Source of the DNA: UBA9647 sp049522195 | GTDB taxonomy: Bacteria; Bacteroidota; Ignavibacteria; UBA10030 | Assembly: GCA_049522195.1 (NCBI GenBank) | Contig: JBEKOB010000063.1 | Location: 1-26,141 of the forward strand | Direction: 5' to 3' | Length of the DNA: 26,141 nt | In this document: positions 1 to 7,314 of the stretch, in pieces | Position numbering within the stretch: the stretch's first letter is position 1 | Layout: the number at the start of each line of letters is the position of its first letter | Notes under the pieces: generated by a model | What the model saw: the letters and a program-made list of their open reading frames with translations, nothing else | What the model was told of the DNA's origin: nothing | Databases searched by the model: none | Program-made: the position numbers and the translations under genes

Positions 1-204
1 AGAACTGTCAAACGATCTCTTTCCGCAAGGGAAAGGTGAGTATATGTTGTAGGTGCCATACACCGAGGATACGCATTCTCATGATTTATTTTCTCAGGTG
101 TTGCACTTCATTGTTGAACTCGTGAATTGACAATTGATCGTTCACAATTGACTATTAGGCGCAGCCCATCTCTCCAAGTTGGGTAACACAGAGGAGCTGT
201 AAAC
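1..204. other. Intergenic region upstream of cutC
   Basis: No credible coding region is seen here. Positions 19-35 can form a short hairpin (CTTTCC with GGAAAG) that has no T-tract, so it is not called a terminator. A heptad AATTGAC repeat occupies about 125-152 and is listed separately. A TTGACA hexamer at 127-132 matches a -35 box, but no good -10 lies 16-18 bases downstream, so no promoter is claimed. GAGGAG at 191-196 is the ribosome binding site of cutC. Confidence 0.5.
125..152. repeat. Degenerate heptad tandem repeat (AATTGAC)
   Basis: AATTGAC (125-131), AATTGAT (132-138), a diverged unit CGTTCAC (139-145) and AATTGAC (146-152) follow each other in exact 7-base phase. The array contains two CAATTG palindromes, at 131-136 and 145-150. 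It lies outside genes. AT-rich short-period arrays of this kind are often dispersed through intergenic DNA in environmental bacterial genomes, but only one array is visible here, so a genome-wide family is inference. Confidence 0.5.
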
Positions 205-939
205 GTGATCCTCGAAGTCTGCATCGACTCGGTCGAATCTGCACTCGCTGCCCAGGAGGGAGGGGCGGCGAGAGTTGAGCTGTGTGCTGACCTGGAACAT
301 GGTGGCACGACGCCGGATGCCAGCGTGATCCGTTCTGTTCGTGAACGCATATCGATTGCTATGCATGTGATGATCAGACCGAGACCGGGTGATTTCTGCT
401 ATTCCGGCCTGGAGATTGATGTGATGGAGCGGGAAATTGAGCTTGCCAAGACACTGAGAGTCGATGGAGTCGTCTTCGGGGTTCTCACTGAACGGGGAGA
501 AGTCGATGATCGGAGGATGAGGAGACTCCTCGAGTTGGCTCGACCTCTCTCAGTGACCTTTCATCGTGCATTCGATGAATCCGCAGACTTGCGCCAGGCA
601 CTCGATGACTTGAAGGACATAGGGGTTGATCGGGTGCTGACATCGGGCGGCAAGGGAAGCATACTAGGGAATGTTGATTTGCTGGGCGACTTGGTCCGCA
701 AGTCGGATGGGAGGCCGGCGATCGTGGTTGGGGGCGGAGTGAATTTCGAGAACGTGGCTGAGATTGTGAATAGGTCGAACGTGAAGGAAGTGCATACGCT
801 GTCTGCTGTGTTGAAAGATGATCTTCTCATTCCCCAATCATCTCAACTGTCTAAGTCTTCAGGCAAGGTCGTAGATCCCCAGAAGGTGAGAAAGATGGTT
901 CGCCTTCTTGGCGATCTCTCGTCGCATTCTCAAAGGTGA
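205..939 (+). CDS. cutC: CutC family protein (copper homeostasis protein CutC)
   Basis: This 244-residue protein has the usual CutC length and reads as a complete TIM-barrel family member. Family landmarks run in order: EVCIDSVESA at the N-terminus, ARVELCADL with GGTTPD, MIRPRPGDFCYS, FHRAFD, VLTSGG, VGGGVN and EVHTLS. CutC proteins are cytosolic and were linked genetically to copper tolerance. Their biochemical reaction is unsettled, so copper handling is only the family label. The start is GTG at 205, supported by GAGGAG at 191-196 with 8 bases between them. The gene is followed by about 295 bases without a gene and appears to be a separate unit from the sugar genes downstream. No truncation is seen. 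Confidence 0.9.
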   Translation: MILEVCIDSVESALAAQEGGAARVELCADLEHGGTTPDASVIRSVRERISIAMHVMIRPRPGDFCYSGLEIDVMEREIELAKTLRVDGVVFGVLTERGEVDDRRMRRLLELARPLSVTFHRAFDESADLRQALDDLKDIGVDRVLTSGGKGSILGNVDLLGDLVRKSDGRPAIVVGGGVNFENVAEIVNRSNVKEVHTLSAVLKDDLLIPQSSQLSKSSGKVVDPQKVRKMVRLLGDLSSHSQR

Positions 940-999
940 TTATCTTGCCGATTGGGATTTTTCCAAGACGCGAATCCACATGCAAACCCCGTGCATTCC

Positions 1000-1028
1000 T
1001 TGACTTTTCGATGCAGAAATTGTAAGCT
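1000..1028 (+). promoter_or_regulatory. Candidate promoter of the symporter-galK unit
   Basis: TTGACT at 1000-1005 differs from the -35 consensus at one base. It is followed after 17 bases by TAAGCT at 1023-1028, a weak -10 match. The -10 lies inside a perfect 10-base palindrome, GTAAGCTTAC (1022-1031). Transcription from here would start near 1035, right at the operator-like palindrome, and leave a leader of about 200 bases before the symporter start. If the organism uses Bacteroidota-type sigma factors this consensus may not apply. Confidence 0.35.
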
Positions 1029-1037
1029 TACCAGTGA

Positions 1038-1053
1038 ATGTTAGCGATAACAT
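1038..1053. promoter_or_regulatory. LacI/GalR-type operator palindrome
   Basis: ATGTTAGCGATAACAT is a 16-base palindrome with a central CG and a single mismatched pair. The half-site TGTTA..CG..TAACA form is the pattern bound by LacI/GalR family repressors, compare the GntR-type ATGTTACCGGTAACAT. It lies just downstream of the candidate -10, where a bound repressor would block initiation. The downstream genes are a sugar symporter and galactokinase, which suits sugar-responsive control. The regulator itself is not encoded intact in this window. No second copy was found in the other intergenic regions. Confidence 0.6.
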
Positions 1054-1234
1054 CAGCGCGACGAGTCCAATCCCGCCGTCAGTCTTTTCTCAAATCAACA
1101 ACCTTGGCGTTCCCCTCGCGCGCCGCTGATTCACCCCGGCCTCGATATTGTAGCCCCTCCACCGGGCACTCGGGCCCCGGCAGAGTTTGAATCCCCATAA
1201 TTCACTGCTCTTCCACTCGCAAGGACTGTCTCCG
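1054..1234 (+). other. Long GC-rich leader before the symporter gene
   Basis: About 180 bases separate the operator from the symporter start. The stretch is GC-rich near 1117-1180 and contains CCGGG (1162-1166) that can pair with CCCGG (1176-1180). No known riboswitch class was recognised and no small gene with a good ribosome binding site was seen. Confidence 0.3.
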
Positions 1235-2911
1235 ATGCAATCCATCCAACTTGCATTCTCCGACTGGCTGATTATCGCCATCTACTTTGGTTTTGTGCTG
1301 GGGATAGGATTCTATCTCAAACGATACACGAAGAACGAAAACGATTTCTTCCTCGCAGGTCGTAAGAACAGCGCCTGGGTGGCGGGGCTTGCCTTCTTGT
1401 CGGCGAACCTCGGTGCACTTGAGCTGCTGGGCATGACGGGCAATACATTCAAGTACGGCATGTACGTTGCCCATTTCTACTGGATCGGCGCCATACCGGC
1501 AATGCTCTTCCTCGGACTCTATATGATGCCGTTCTATTACAGTGCTCGCATCAAGTCCGTCCCAGGATATCTCAAGCTCAGGTTTGATGAAAAAACCCGG
1601 GTCCTGAACGGCATTGCCTTCGCTGTCATGACGCTGTTGGTCTCTGGTATTAACCTTTATGCAATGGCGCTCGTGCTTCACACCTTTCTCGGATGGGATT
1701 GGAACGTCAGCATGTGGATCTCGGCGGCGACTGTTGCAGCCTATGTAACGCTCAGCGGCCTCTTGTCCGCGATCTTCACCGAGATCATGCAGTTCTTTCT
1801 GATTTGGTTTGGGCTGTTTCTTGTCTCGATCCTCGGCATCGTCGAAATCGGCAGCGTGAATGATATCTTCCACCGTGTCGATGAACTGTATAAGACCGTC
1901 TCCTACACCACTCTCTGGTCGACAAGCGCTGATCCTTCGCTCAATGGGATGGTCATTACCTGGGGCGGAATCATACTTGGACTCGGATTCGTGCTCTCGT
2001 TCGGATATTGGACTACCGACTTCCTTGTCGTTCAGCGCGCCTTCTCCGCTAAGGACCTTCGCACTGCACGCATGACGCCGATTCTGGCATCATTCTTCAA
2101 GATGGCAGTCCCGTTCATCGTCATCCTGACCGGCCTCATCGCAATCGTGCTCGCCAACGATGCCAAGAGCGGGTTCCATCTGATACAGGATGGAGGGCAG
2201 GTCAACTATGATTCCGCTCTGCCACTTCTCATTGCAAGATACTATCCACCCGGGCTCGTGGGCCTCGGGGTAACGGCCCTTCTTGCCGGATTCATGGCCG
2301 GTCAGGCAGGAAACATCAGTGCGTTCAATACGGTCTGGACGTATGACATTTACCACTCGGTGCTCAACAAGAAGGCATCTGATGCACATCTGCTCTGGAT
2401 GGGGCGAGTCGCAACGATTGTCGGAATCCTCATCAGCTTGGGAACGGCGTACTGGGCGAAGAGCTTTCCAAGCATTATGGACTATATGCAGGCAATCTTT
2501 TCATGGGTGAATGCTCCGTTGTTCGCGACGATGCTCCTCGGCATGTTCGTTCGATGGATTACTCCGAACGGCGCTTTCTGGGGATTACTTGCCGGCATGA
2601 GTTCATCCTTCACGCTCTTCCTTGCTGTGAAGTTCAACTGGTTTGAAGTGAAGTACCTGACACTTTCCAGTGTGGCCAGCGACATGGCAGCGAATTTCTG
2701 GCGAGCGTGGTGGGCCTGGCTCATCTGCTTCTTTGTCACTATCGTGATCAGCCTTTTCACCGAACGGAAACCCGAAAGTGAGCTGGTGGGCCTCGTCAAG
2801 GGCCTCACCCCCGAGGTAACCTCCGAGGGAATTCCCTGGTACCGAAAGCCCGAACCGTACGCGATCATCTCGGTCCTTGTGTTGGTCGCCTTGAACATTT
2901 ACTTCTGGTAA
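1235..2911 (+). CDS. Sodium:solute symporter (SSS family), probable sugar transporter
   Basis: The protein is a 558-residue polytopic inner-membrane transporter of the solute:sodium symporter family, the fold of SGLT and PutP. The N-terminus shows a membrane helix, then FFLAGRKNSAWVAGLAFLSANLGA, the typical first-loop region of sugar-type SSS members. Roughly 13 hydrophobic segments follow, and the protein ends in a helix running to ALNIYFW. Its place two genes ahead of galK suggests Na+-driven import of galactose or a related hexose; the substrate is inferred. ATG at 1235 is preferred (AAGGA about 10 bases upstream). An in-frame TTG at 1187 would add 16 residues that do not resemble a symporter N-terminus. 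It heads a unit with the next two genes (gaps of 13 and 15 bases) behind an operator-like site. Confidence 0.88.
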   Translation: MQSIQLAFSDWLIIAIYFGFVLGIGFYLKRYTKNENDFFLAGRKNSAWVAGLAFLSANLGALELLGMTGNTFKYGMYVAHFYWIGAIPAMLFLGLYMMPFYYSARIKSVPGYLKLRFDEKTRVLNGIAFAVMTLLVSGINLYAMALVLHTFLGWDWNVSMWISAATVAAYVTLSGLLSAIFTEIMQFFLIWFGLFLVSILGIVEIGSVNDIFHRVDELYKTVSYTTLWSTSADPSLNGMVITWGGIILGLGFVLSFGYWTTDFLVVQRAFSAKDLRTARMTPILASFFKMAVPFIVILTGLIAIVLANDAKSGFHLIQDGGQVNYDSALPLLIARYYPPGLVGLGVTALLAGFMAGQAGNISAFNTVWTYDIYHSVLNKKASDAHLLWMGRVATIVGILISLGTAYWAKSFPSIMDYMQAIFSWVNAPLFATMLLGMFVRWITPNGAFWGLLAGMSSSFTLFLAVKFNWFEVKYLTLSSVASDMAANFWRAWWAWLICFFVTIVISLFTERKPESELVGLVKGLTPEVTSEGIPWYRKPEPYAIISVLVLVALNIYFW

Positions 2912-2924
2912 ACTGGAGCGTACA

Positions 2925-3149
2925 ATGGAACAGGAAACCAAGCAAATGAAGCCGATCTGGTACTTCGTCGGTCTGATGTTGGCCGCGATGGGCGCCGTTG
3001 TTCTCGTGTCCGGTCTGATCTATTACTCGGGTGAGAGGACAGCCAAAACAGTGTTGTCCGAACTCCATCCCGCGCTCTGGTGGGGTGCGATCATGATAGT
3101 CGCTGGAATCATCCTATTCCTCGCAAACCGAAAACCAAAGATCGAATAA
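2925..3149 (+). CDS. Small two-helix membrane protein
   Basis: This 74-residue protein has two clear hydrophobic helices, at about residues 11-33 and 50-67. A short polar N-terminus and a basic tail (NRKPKIE) flank them. The start has TGGAG six bases upstream. It lies 13 bases after the symporter and 15 before galK, so it is almost certainly co-transcribed. No family was recognised. It may be an accessory or stabilising subunit of the symporter, by analogy with small proteins that accompany some transporters. That is inference from position alone. Confidence 0.75.
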   Translation: MEQETKQMKPIWYFVGLMLAAMGAVVLVSGLIYYSGERTAKTVLSELHPALWWGAIMIVAGIILFLANRKPKIE

Positions 3150-3164
3150 CCGGGAACGCTGACA

Positions 3165-4340
3165 TTGAAGCAGCTGGTAAATAAGTTGGATGCCCTCTTT
3201 CGGAAGAACTTCGGATTGAGGGAGGACCGGATCATCGTGCGATCGCCCGGGAGGGTCAACCTGATCGGCGAACACACGGACTACAATCAGGGGTTTGTTC
3301 TCCCTGCGTCGGTGGACAAAGAGATGATCTTCGTCGTTGCACCGCGCAAAGACGATCAACTTCATTTCTATGCTGCGGATCTGAACGATGAGTTCGCAGG
3401 AAGTGTCGGGGCGATTCAGCAGTCCGCGAAGAACTGGCCGAATTATCTTCTGGGCGTCATCGACGAACTGACAAAGTCCGGGAAACGGCTCTCAGGTTGC
3501 GACGTGGTCTTTGGGGCCGACATCCCGATTGGCGCCGGCATGTCGTCGTCAGCTGCTGCCGAGTGCGGGTTGGCCTTCGCCCTGAATGAGCTTTATGAAC
3601 TTGGCCTCGGCAAGCTTGATCTTGTGAAACTTGGCCAGAAGGCGGAGAACAATTTCGTCGGCGTTCAATGCGGCATCATGGACCAGTTTGTCAACATCTT
3701 CGGAAAGGATCGGAAGGTCCTGAAGATCGATTGTCGCACGCTCGACTTCGAGTATTTCCCCTTTGAGCGCCCGGATCTGAACATCGTTCTGTGCGAGACG
3801 GAATCGAAACGATCTCTTGCATCGTCGGAATACAACATCCGTCGGCAGCAGTGTGAGGCTGGCGTCAAAATCCTTCAGCGTCACAACACAGAGATCGCGA
3901 GCCTGCGAGATGTGACCCCGGGTTTCCTGGCGGAACATCGGGCCGAGATGGAACCGGTCATTTACCAGAGATGTGAGTATGTCGTGCAAGAGAACACAAG
4001 AGTTCTTGAGGCTTGCGAAGCCCTTCAAAGAAACGACTTCCAGACCTTCGGCGAAAAGATGTATCAGTCGCACCACGGCCTGAGCAGTGGATATCAGGTC
4101 AGCAGCCCTGATCTCGATTTTCTTGTGGGCGTCGCGTCATCGATCAGCGGAGTTCTGGGTGCCCGGATGATGGGAGCAGGATTTGGAGGCTGCACAATCA
4201 ATCTTGTTGAGCAAGCCCGGGTTCAGGATTTCGTGGAAAAGGTGCAGGATCGGTACCGTCAACGGTCGGGCAAAGCGAACAATGTGTACGTGACCCGGAT
4301 TGAGTCGGGAACAGGTCTGGTCTCGGCGGTCCGGGACTGA
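3165..4340 (+). CDS. galK: Galactokinase (GHMP kinase family)
   Basis: This cytosolic enzyme phosphorylates galactose to galactose 1-phosphate with ATP, the first committed step of the Leloir pathway. It is complete at 391 residues. The galactokinase signature GRVNLIGEHTDY is at residues 29-40, the GHMP ATP-binding motif PIGAGMSSSAA at about 121-131, the presumed catalytic Asp in GIMDQF at 173 (with Arg30 as its partner by family analogy), and the C-terminal GAGFGGC motif at about 337-343. The start is TTG at 3165. Its ribosome binding site is weak, and a second in-frame TTG at 3186 is possible. It is the last gene of the symporter unit and is followed by a hairpin terminator. No galT, galE or galM is present in the window, so the rest of the pathway must be elsewhere. 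Confidence 0.93.
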   Translation: MKQLVNKLDALFRKNFGLREDRIIVRSPGRVNLIGEHTDYNQGFVLPASVDKEMIFVVAPRKDDQLHFYAADLNDEFAGSVGAIQQSAKNWPNYLLGVIDELTKSGKRLSGCDVVFGADIPIGAGMSSSAAAECGLAFALNELYELGLGKLDLVKLGQKAENNFVGVQCGIMDQFVNIFGKDRKVLKIDCRTLDFEYFPFERPDLNIVLCETESKRSLASSEYNIRRQQCEAGVKILQRHNTEIASLRDVTPGFLAEHRAEMEPVIYQRCEYVVQENTRVLEACEALQRNDFQTFGEKMYQSHHGLSSGYQVSSPDLDFLVGVASSISGVLGARMMGAGFGGCTINLVEQARVQDFVEKVQDRYRQRSGKANNVYVTRIESGTGLVSAVRD

Positions 4341-4355
4341 GCTACTGAATATGCG

Positions 4356-4392
4356 GCGTCGGGGAGTACTTCCCCGATGCTCTGTGTTGTTG
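4356..4392 (+). terminator. Rho-independent-like terminator after galK
   Basis: Bases 4356-4365 pair with 4371-4380 to form a 10-base stem (one G-U pair) around a 5-base loop, 16 bases after the galK stop. The following bases (TCTGTGTTGTTG) are T-rich but interrupted, so termination may be partial. It separates the galK unit from the glycosidase run. Confidence 0.55.
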
Positions 4393-4492
4393 CCGAGAGG
4401 ATCCGTCAGGACTTCCTCAAGCTCTCATCTTCCTTATCCCTCATCTCATACATCACACGCCATTCGGGAAGAACGCTCGAACTGGGATCGAT
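4393..4492 (+). other. Gap between galK terminator and the glycosidase run
   Basis: This pyrimidine-rich stretch should hold the promoter of the downstream run. No convincing -35/-10 pair or operator palindrome could be recognised by eye. Confidence 0.3.
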
Positions 4493-7291
4493 ATGAAGAG
4501 AACACTCAGGACCATCCTCGCTTTTCTTTTTTCCGTTTCGCTGCTGCAGTCTCAATCGCTCACAATCCTCGACATCAGCGTGTCCCGGGGGCTTGCAGTG
4601 ACAGGATTCAGTTCCGGAACTGATGCCCGGATTAGCTGCAAAGACACGCTTCCACTTTTCACGTTCGAGCTCAATGATACACTGGTGAGTTCCTTCCGGT
4701 TCTCGGCTGTGCGCGAAAAGGACAGCATCCGATGGACGCATGCTTCGGGAATCGGAGGATCGATAAAAATCCAGGAACACTTCGATCGTGGGTGGAAAGC
4801 GCTCCTCACGTTTCGAAATGCGTCCACAACGAAGCAGCAAATCTCGAATGTCGTTCCCCTCGGAGTTACCCCGGATCATGTCTACATCATCTCAGCCGGT
4901 CCTTCTGACTACGCCCACCGGCTCAGTCGTTCGCAGCTGTACAGGCCTGGTGTTGGTCCCATCGGAGTAGTTCTCCCGGACAATGCGTGGGAGCTCGGAT
5001 TCTGTGATGCTCCTGTCGCCGACTCGCACTCACTCACAGCAATTGCACGCCGTACGGAATCGGGTAAAGCGGATGTGCGCCGCTTTCGGACAATCTTGGA
5101 ACCAGGCGGATCTGTTCAATACGAACTGTATGCGGACGAACATCGGGGAGATTGGCGTGACGGATTGAGGATGACGTTTCAGGAACGGTGGCTGTATGAC
5201 CTCGACAAGTTTGACAACACGCTGTTCGAGCGTGAAGATCTCAGCTGGATTCGCCACAGCTATCTTCTCCTCCTCCAATTTGCCTGGGACCAGAAGTACT
5301 ACGACGCGGTGAAGGGGGCGTATGTGTTCGATCATTTCATCGCCGAGCAGGATAGGGTGCTCGGTGGCTACGAAGCATTTATGATCTGGCCGACGTGGCC
5401 ACGTCTCGGCCTTGATCAACGCAATCAATGGGACATGTACCGGGATTTGCCCGGAGGGCTGAAGGAACTGCGCCGTCAATCCGGGCTGATGCACAAACGC
5501 GGCGAGAAATACTTCATCTCCTACAACCCGTGGGATGAAAGCACCCGTCATGAAGACCACATCAAGGGAATGGAAAAGCTCTTGAAGGAGATCGATGCCG
5601 ATGGCGTGGTGCTCGACACTTGGGGAGAATCAAGCAAGGAGTTTCAGGCAGCAGCTGATCGTGTGAAACCCGGGATCATCCTCTATAGCGAGGGGATGGC
5701 TGTGCCGAAAGATATGCCCGGCATCGTCGCAGGCCGTGTCCACGACGCCATTTACCTCCCTCCTCCGCTGAATCTCAACAAGCTCATCAAACCGGACATG
5801 GCGATCTTCCGCGTGATTCAGTTGGCGGAAGGGAGGATCCATCGGGAAACTGCCGTTTCGTTTTTCAACGGATATGGTGTCGAGCTGAACATCATGAGGC
5901 CGGGTCGGCCCGACTGGATCGACGAAGAATTCGCTTACCTCGGAAGAACGACGAAGATACTGCGCGAGAATTCCTCGGCATTCCTCAGTCGGTCCTGGAC
6001 CCCTTTGCTGCAAACGACAGGAGACAGCATCTGGGTCAATAAGTGGCCGACGCCATCGAAAACGCTTTTCACAATATATAGCCTTCGTCCGGAAGGTTTT
6101 ACCGGGCCGCTGTTCGAGGTAAGCGCACCGAAAGACTCGCACTATGTCAGCCTCTGGAATCACGAGGAACTCAACCTCGTCACGACCAAGGACAAATCTT
6201 TCGTCCCGGCAACGGTCGAAGGTTTCAGCCGGTCGTGGCTTGATACACGAAGAGAGGGAAATATCGATTGCATAGCACTCTTTCCGAATCTCCTCAAAGT
6301 GAAGATCGATCAGGACTCACTCCATTTCGAGGCGACACAAGGGACGAGGGTCATCGTATGGGCTGGTTTGCCATCGTACAGTTGCCGATCGGTTGAATTT
6401 CCAATAGGCTCACGTACAATTTCTTTGCGTGAGCAACTTGGGAGACACGAAGAGAAATTCGTTGTCCAGCTTTTCAATGAGAATGAGCTCTCCGACGAAC
6501 GCGTGGTCAATGTCCCGCTGGCGACTCCGAGATTGGTGTCCCGGGTGGAGCGAACCGCGCCGGTGTTGAACACGCCGGCTGGAATGGTTGAGATTCCATC
6601 AGGGACTTTCAAATACAAGACGGCAAGGAGTTTCCTCAGTCCTAATGAGGCCATTCCTTATCCTGACTATGCCGATGGTCGTGTCGTCAGCGTGAAGCAG
6701 TTCTTTATGGATCAGTTTCCGGTCACCAATGCTCAGTTCAAGATATTCCTGAAAGCGAGCCACTACAGGCCGAAAGACACGACGAATTTCCTCAGGCACT
6801 GGGTTGCCGGCAGCCCCCCCATGGGACTGGAGAATCACCCTGTCGTATACGTGAGTCTCGAGGACGCCCGGGCGTACGCTCGCTGGAGCAACAAGCGGCT
6901 CCCAACAGAAATCGAATGGCAATACGCTACGCAGGGAACTGATGGCCGAAAATACCCGTGGGGGAATGAATACGATTCCACGCGCTGCAACAATGGCCTA
7001 GGGAAAACAACCCCCGTTGACATGTTCCCGTCAGGGAAGAGTCCGTTTGGTGTGGAAGATCTCATCGGAAATGTCTGGCAGTTGACGAACGATGTGTATG
7101 ACAACGGGAGTAACTATTTCGGCATCGTCCGCGGCGGTTCCTACTACAATCCGGGTTCGAGCGTCTGGTATGTGAAAGGAGGACCTCAGCCGGCGGACAA
7201 TCCTCAAATCCTTCTGATGGTCTCGCCTGCACTGGACCGCAATGCTACTGTTGGTTTCCGGTGTGTTAAAGATGCGACCGAAACGCCTTGA
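4493..7291 (+). CDS. Exported protein with glycosidase-like middle and C-terminal FGE/SUMF1-type domain
   Basis: This 932-residue protein begins with a Sec signal peptide (MKRTLRTILAFLFSVSLLQS, cleavage near residue 20). Residues about 25-235 look like a beta-sandwich. Residues about 285-480 resemble a TIM-barrel glycosidase: ISYNPWDES at 342-350, GVVLDTWGES at 371-380 and ILYSEGM at 396-402 make D375, E379 and E400 candidate active-site acids. A beta-rich region follows. Residues about 694-927 are a formylglycine-generating-enzyme (SUMF1) fold: MVEIPSGTF, QFPVTNAQF, PVVYVSLEDARAYARW, KRLPTEIEWQYA, YPWGNE, LIGNVWQLTND, VRGGSYYNP and GFRC. The cysteine pair used by true FGE is not evident, so this domain is probably for binding rather than formylglycine formation. 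No GH family number could be assigned. It is first in the long run and 23 bases before the GH172 gene. A glycan-acting periplasmic or surface enzyme is inferred. Confidence 0.7.
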   Translation: MKRTLRTILAFLFSVSLLQSQSLTILDISVSRGLAVTGFSSGTDARISCKDTLPLFTFELNDTLVSSFRFSAVREKDSIRWTHASGIGGSIKIQEHFDRGWKALLTFRNASTTKQQISNVVPLGVTPDHVYIISAGPSDYAHRLSRSQLYRPGVGPIGVVLPDNAWELGFCDAPVADSHSLTAIARRTESGKADVRRFRTILEPGGSVQYELYADEHRGDWRDGLRMTFQERWLYDLDKFDNTLFEREDLSWIRHSYLLLLQFAWDQKYYDAVKGAYVFDHFIAEQDRVLGGYEAFMIWPTWPRLGLDQRNQWDMYRDLPGGLKELRRQSGLMHKRGEKYFISYNPWDESTRHEDHIKGMEKLLKEIDADGVVLDTWGESSKEFQAAADRVKPGIILYSEGMAVPKDMPGIVAGRVHDAIYLPPPLNLNKLIKPDMAIFRVIQLAEGRIHRETAVSFFNGYGVELNIMRPGRPDWIDEEFAYLGRTTKILRENSSAFLSRSWTPLLQTTGDSIWVNKWPTPSKTLFTIYSLRPEGFTGPLFEVSAPKDSHYVSLWNHEELNLVTTKDKSFVPATVEGFSRSWLDTRREGNIDCIALFPNLLKVKIDQDSLHFEATQGTRVIVWAGLPSYSCRSVEFPIGSRTISLREQLGRHEEKFVVQLFNENELSDERVVNVPLATPRLVSRVERTAPVLNTPAGMVEIPSGTFKYKTARSFLSPNEAIPYPDYADGRVVSVKQFFMDQFPVTNAQFKIFLKASHYRPKDTTNFLRHWVAGSPPMGLENHPVVYVSLEDARAYARWSNKRLPTEIEWQYATQGTDGRKYPWGNEYDSTRCNNGLGKTTPVDMFPSGKSPFGVEDLIGNVWQLTNDVYDNGSNYFGIVRGGSYYNPGSSVWYVKGGPQPADNPQILLMVSPALDRNATVGFRCVKDATETP

Positions 7292-7314
7292 GCACTCACT
7301 ATGGAGGTGTCGTT

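Noticed and set aside
1202..1873. Minus-strand open frame of 223 codons opposite the symporter
   Set aside because: The sense strand encodes a clear membrane transporter. The antisense product is highly polar, as expected from reversing hydrophobic codons.
4300..4623. Plus-strand open frame bridging galK and the next gene
   Set aside because: It overlaps the end of galK and the start of the 932-residue protein in another frame, runs through the terminator hairpin, and has no motif.
6572..7273. The FGE-like domain as an active formylglycine-generating enzyme
   Set aside because: The active-site cysteine pair is not evident, the domain is fused to an exported glycosidase-like protein, and no sulfatase is encoded nearby.
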